A model generated the notes under the pieces. The model saw nothing but the letters and a program-made list of their open reading frames with translations. It did no database searches and was not told the DNA's origin. A stretch of 7,953 nt of DNA from Gemmatimonadales bacterium (GTDB lineage Bacteria; Gemmatimonadota; Gemmatimonadetes; Gemmatimonadales; GWC2-71-9). Shown here piece after piece: positions 6,572 to 7,953 of the stretch. The translations under genes and the position numbers were made by a program. Location of the stretch: contig JAUVRV010000105.1 in assembly GCA_030597435.1 (NCBI GenBank), positions 1 to 7,953 on the forward strand, in the 5' to 3' direction. How positions within the stretch are numbered: the stretch's first letter is position 1; the number at the start of each line of letters is the position of its first letter.

Positions 6572-6629
6572 CCACCCCGCACCTTCACTCCACCCGGTTC
6601 CCCGCCACTCAACACAGCCCCGGACGTCA

Positions 6630-6671
6630 AGTCGCCCAGCCGACCGCGGCTGATCAGCCTCGAGGGCGACT
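6630..6671 (-). terminator. Stem-loop after the M28 peptidase gene, possible terminator
   Basis: Seven bases past the peptidase stop, the minus strand has AGTCGCCC (6671-6664) paired perfectly with GGGCGACT (6637-6630). An inner stem AGCCG-CGGT-CGGCT (6651-6638) stacks directly on one arm, leaving a 12-base bulge on the other side. Part of the bulge overlaps a separate perfect palindrome, GGCTGATCAGCC (6659-6648). The position fits a transcription terminator that separates the peptidase from lepA. The 3' side shows only two Ts after the stem, so intrinsic termination would be weak; a Rho-dependent end or an mRNA stabiliser is equally possible. Confidence 0.42.
6648..6659. repeat. Perfect 12 bp palindrome GGCTGATCAGCC
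   Basis: This 12-base sequence equals its own reverse complement. It lies in the spacer upstream of lepA, about 90 bp from the start codon, and partly inside the larger stem-loop. It could be an operator for a dimeric regulator or simply an alternative fold of the terminator-like structure. Nothing else in the window repeats it that I could find by eye. Confidence 0.4.
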
Positions 6672-6678
6672 GGACGAC

Positions 6679-7953
6679 CTAGGGCGTCACCCGCTTCACA
6701 ATCTGATTGTAGCTATCCGGGTCCCACTTCGGTCGCTCGGTCGCTTTGGCTACCTCAACACCCAGATAGAACATCAGCTTCACTATGCGTGCTGTCTTAT
6801 CTGCGTCGATTTTCTCTACCTCATCGCTGGCCCGGTGGTAGTCCTCATGGACGCCGTTGAAGAAGAAGAGAATCGGGACACCCTTTTTAGCGAAGTTGTA
6901 GTGGTCCGACCGGGAATAGAATCGCTCGTTGGGCCAGATGTCGTCGATCGCCGTCATGCCGAGTTCGGAGTGCTCTTCATTCACCCGATTCATCGTCGCA
7001 CCCAGGTCGGAGTGCTCTTTACCGATCACGACGATGGTGTCCGCCCAGTTACGGCCGATCATGTCGGCGTTGAAATCCGCGACCAGTTGTTCGACCGGCA
7101 CGGTGGGGTTGTCGGCGAAATGACCGCTACCCCAAAGGCCCTTCTCCTCTCCGCTCACCAACAAGAAGATCATCGAGCGCTTTGGCCGCGGCTCGAGCAT
7201 GGCAAATGCCTCGGCTAACTCGATGATGCCGGCGGTACCAGAAGCGTTGTCGTCTGCGCCGTTGTAAATGCTGTCGCCCTCCATACCAGTGCGGAATCCG
7301 AGGTGATCCATATGGCCGCTGAACACGAGGTACTCGTTCTTGAGCACGGGATCGCTCCCCTCGAGGATACCGACTACGTTGGGCGCACTGGTTTCGGACA
7401 CCGTACGGTTGGCGGTCACCGTAATGCTCAATCCGTCTATCTCACGGGCCGCCAGATCTCCCTCGGTGGAGGGTCTCATGCCCAGTAGCTCGACTGCCGC
7501 GGTGGGGCTAACCACCAGCACCGGAGGACCTTGCTGCGATCCTGCCACGTAACCGCGCACGACCTGGGTCGGGCGCTGCATCCGCGCGAAGAAGCGCCAG
7601 ATCCTGTCCGGATAATCGGCCAGAATGAGTACTGCCGCTGGGTCACGACTCTTGACGGTGGCGAGCAACTGCTGGGACTCTTCCGCAAGGTTCCGTCTCT
7701 CGGGATCGTACTTCGCTGCCAGCAACACCACGGAACCTGCAATCGGGAACCGTCCACCCGGTTCTCCAGCACCGGTAATCAGGACGGTAGGACCGGTCAC
7801 GCCATGGGGCGTGGCCGCACCATCGATCTGCACCACGTCCTGCCCGGCAACCAGATCCTCACCTCCCTCAACCGCGACTTCGAGGCTGGCGTGGATCTCG
7901 GTGAGCGGATAACGCTGAATGAAGGTACCGTTGTCACCGCCGGGCTCGAGCCC
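6679..7953 (-). CDS. M28-family zinc peptidase with PA-like insert (start beyond the right edge)
   Basis: M28 enzymes are co-catalytic two-zinc aminopeptidases, often secreted or periplasmic. The frame is open to the window edge, giving 424 visible residues that begin GLEPGGDNGTFIQRYPL; the true N-terminus, where a signal peptide would be expected, is outside. Numbering from the edge, residues about 40-160 look like a protease-associated (PA) domain. The metal site is complete: H214 and D216 in SGHMDHLGF, D235 in GADDNASG, catalytic E269 and zinc-binding E270 in VSGEEKGLWGSGHF, D297 in FNADMIGRN, and H373 in HEDYHRASDE. The C-terminus ends about 50 residues after this last ligand at TAG 6681-6679. 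The likely role is extracellular or periplasmic peptide degradation. The gene is separated from lepA by 120 bp with a stem-loop and is probably a different transcription unit. A GTG at 7836 is internal, because the homologous N-terminal region continues upstream of it. Confidence 0.92.
   Translation of the reverse strand, partial: GLEPGGDNGTFIQRYPLTEIHASLEVAVEGGEDLVAGQDVVQIDGAATPHGVTGPTVLITGAGEPGGRFPIAGSVVLLAAKYDPERRNLAEESQQLLATVKSRDPAAVLILADYPDRIWRFFARMQRPTQVVRGYVAGSQQGPPVLVVSPTAAVELLGMRPSTEGDLAAREIDGLSITVTANRTVSETSAPNVVGILEGSDPVLKNEYLVFSGHMDHLGFRTGMEGDSIYNGADDNASGTAGIIELAEAFAMLEPRPKRSMIFLLVSGEEKGLWGSGHFADNPTVPVEQLVADFNADMIGRNWADTIVVIGKEHSDLGATMNRVNEEHSELGMTAIDDIWPNERFYSRSDHYNFAKKGVPILFFFNGVHEDYHRASDEVEKIDADKTARIVKLMFYLGVEVAKATERPKWDPDSYNQIVKRVTP

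Noticed and set aside
6559..6630. An N-terminal extension of LepA by 24 codons from a TTG.
   Set aside because: LepA homologues start immediately before the HIDHGKS P-loop; the extension overlaps the stem-loop region and has no ribosome-binding site in a useful place.
6625..6630. TTGACG as a -35 box for lepA.
   Set aside because: It lies 53 bases from the TATATT box, far outside the 16-18 base spacing, and no -10-like hexamer follows it at the proper distance.
6313..7218. A 301-codon open frame on the plus strand across the start of lepA and most of the visible peptidase gene.
   Set aside because: It is antisense to two strongly conserved genes, spans their intergenic stem-loop, and its translation shows no recognisable motif. 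GC-rich codon bias on the opposite strand explains its length.
6679..7836. The peptidase taken as a complete gene starting at GTG 7836.
   Set aside because: The same frame stays open to the window edge with plausible protein sequence (FIQRYPLTEIHASLEVAVEG), so the GTG is internal and the gene is partial.

Overview
The window looks like chromosomal DNA from a moderately GC-rich bacterium. Every supported gene lies on the minus strand, so the reading order runs from the high coordinates to the low ones. Some wording in the M28 peptidase and in the PfkB kinase reminds me of Gemmatimonadota and related environmental lineages. That is a weak impression from memory, not a placement.

Layout in transcription order: (1) an M28-family zinc aminopeptidase, whose start lies beyond the right edge (6679-7953); (2) a 120 bp intergenic region with a strong stem-loop and a TATATT box close to the next start; (3) lepA, encoding elongation factor 4 (4762-6558); (4) a 51 bp spacer with a small hairpin directly after the lepA stop; (5) a ROK-family sugar kinase (3730-4710); (6) a PfkB-family carbohydrate kinase starting at TTG (2777-3733); (7) a protein with a STAS-like N-terminus and a GHKL ATPase C-terminus, resembling an anti-sigma kinase (1887-2780); (8) a small STAS-like protein with a C-terminal winged helix (1348-1890); (9) a PLP-dependent trans-sulfuration enzyme (188-1351); (10) the first 63 codons of ftsE, running off the left edge (1-191).

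The most striking structure is in items 5 to 10. Each of the five junctions is the same kind of 4-base start/stop overlap: TTGA, ATGA, GTGA, ATGA, GTGA. Six unrelated functions are therefore joined with no intergenic base, which points to one translationally coupled operon. It combines two sugar kinases, a two-protein module resembling a partner switch, a sulfur amino-acid enzyme and the cell-division ATPase FtsE.

The candidate for something undescribed is the pair at 1348-2780. A GHKL ATPase fused to a degenerate STAS-like domain is coupled to a STAS-like protein that carries its own probable DNA-binding domain. No sigma factor or PP2C phosphatase is visible here. One reading is a shortened partner switch in which the STAS protein is itself the transcriptional output. 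This is inference from domain content and gene order. No tRNA, rRNA, CRISPR array, insertion sequence or attachment site was seen, and no gene-free stretch exceeds 120 bp.
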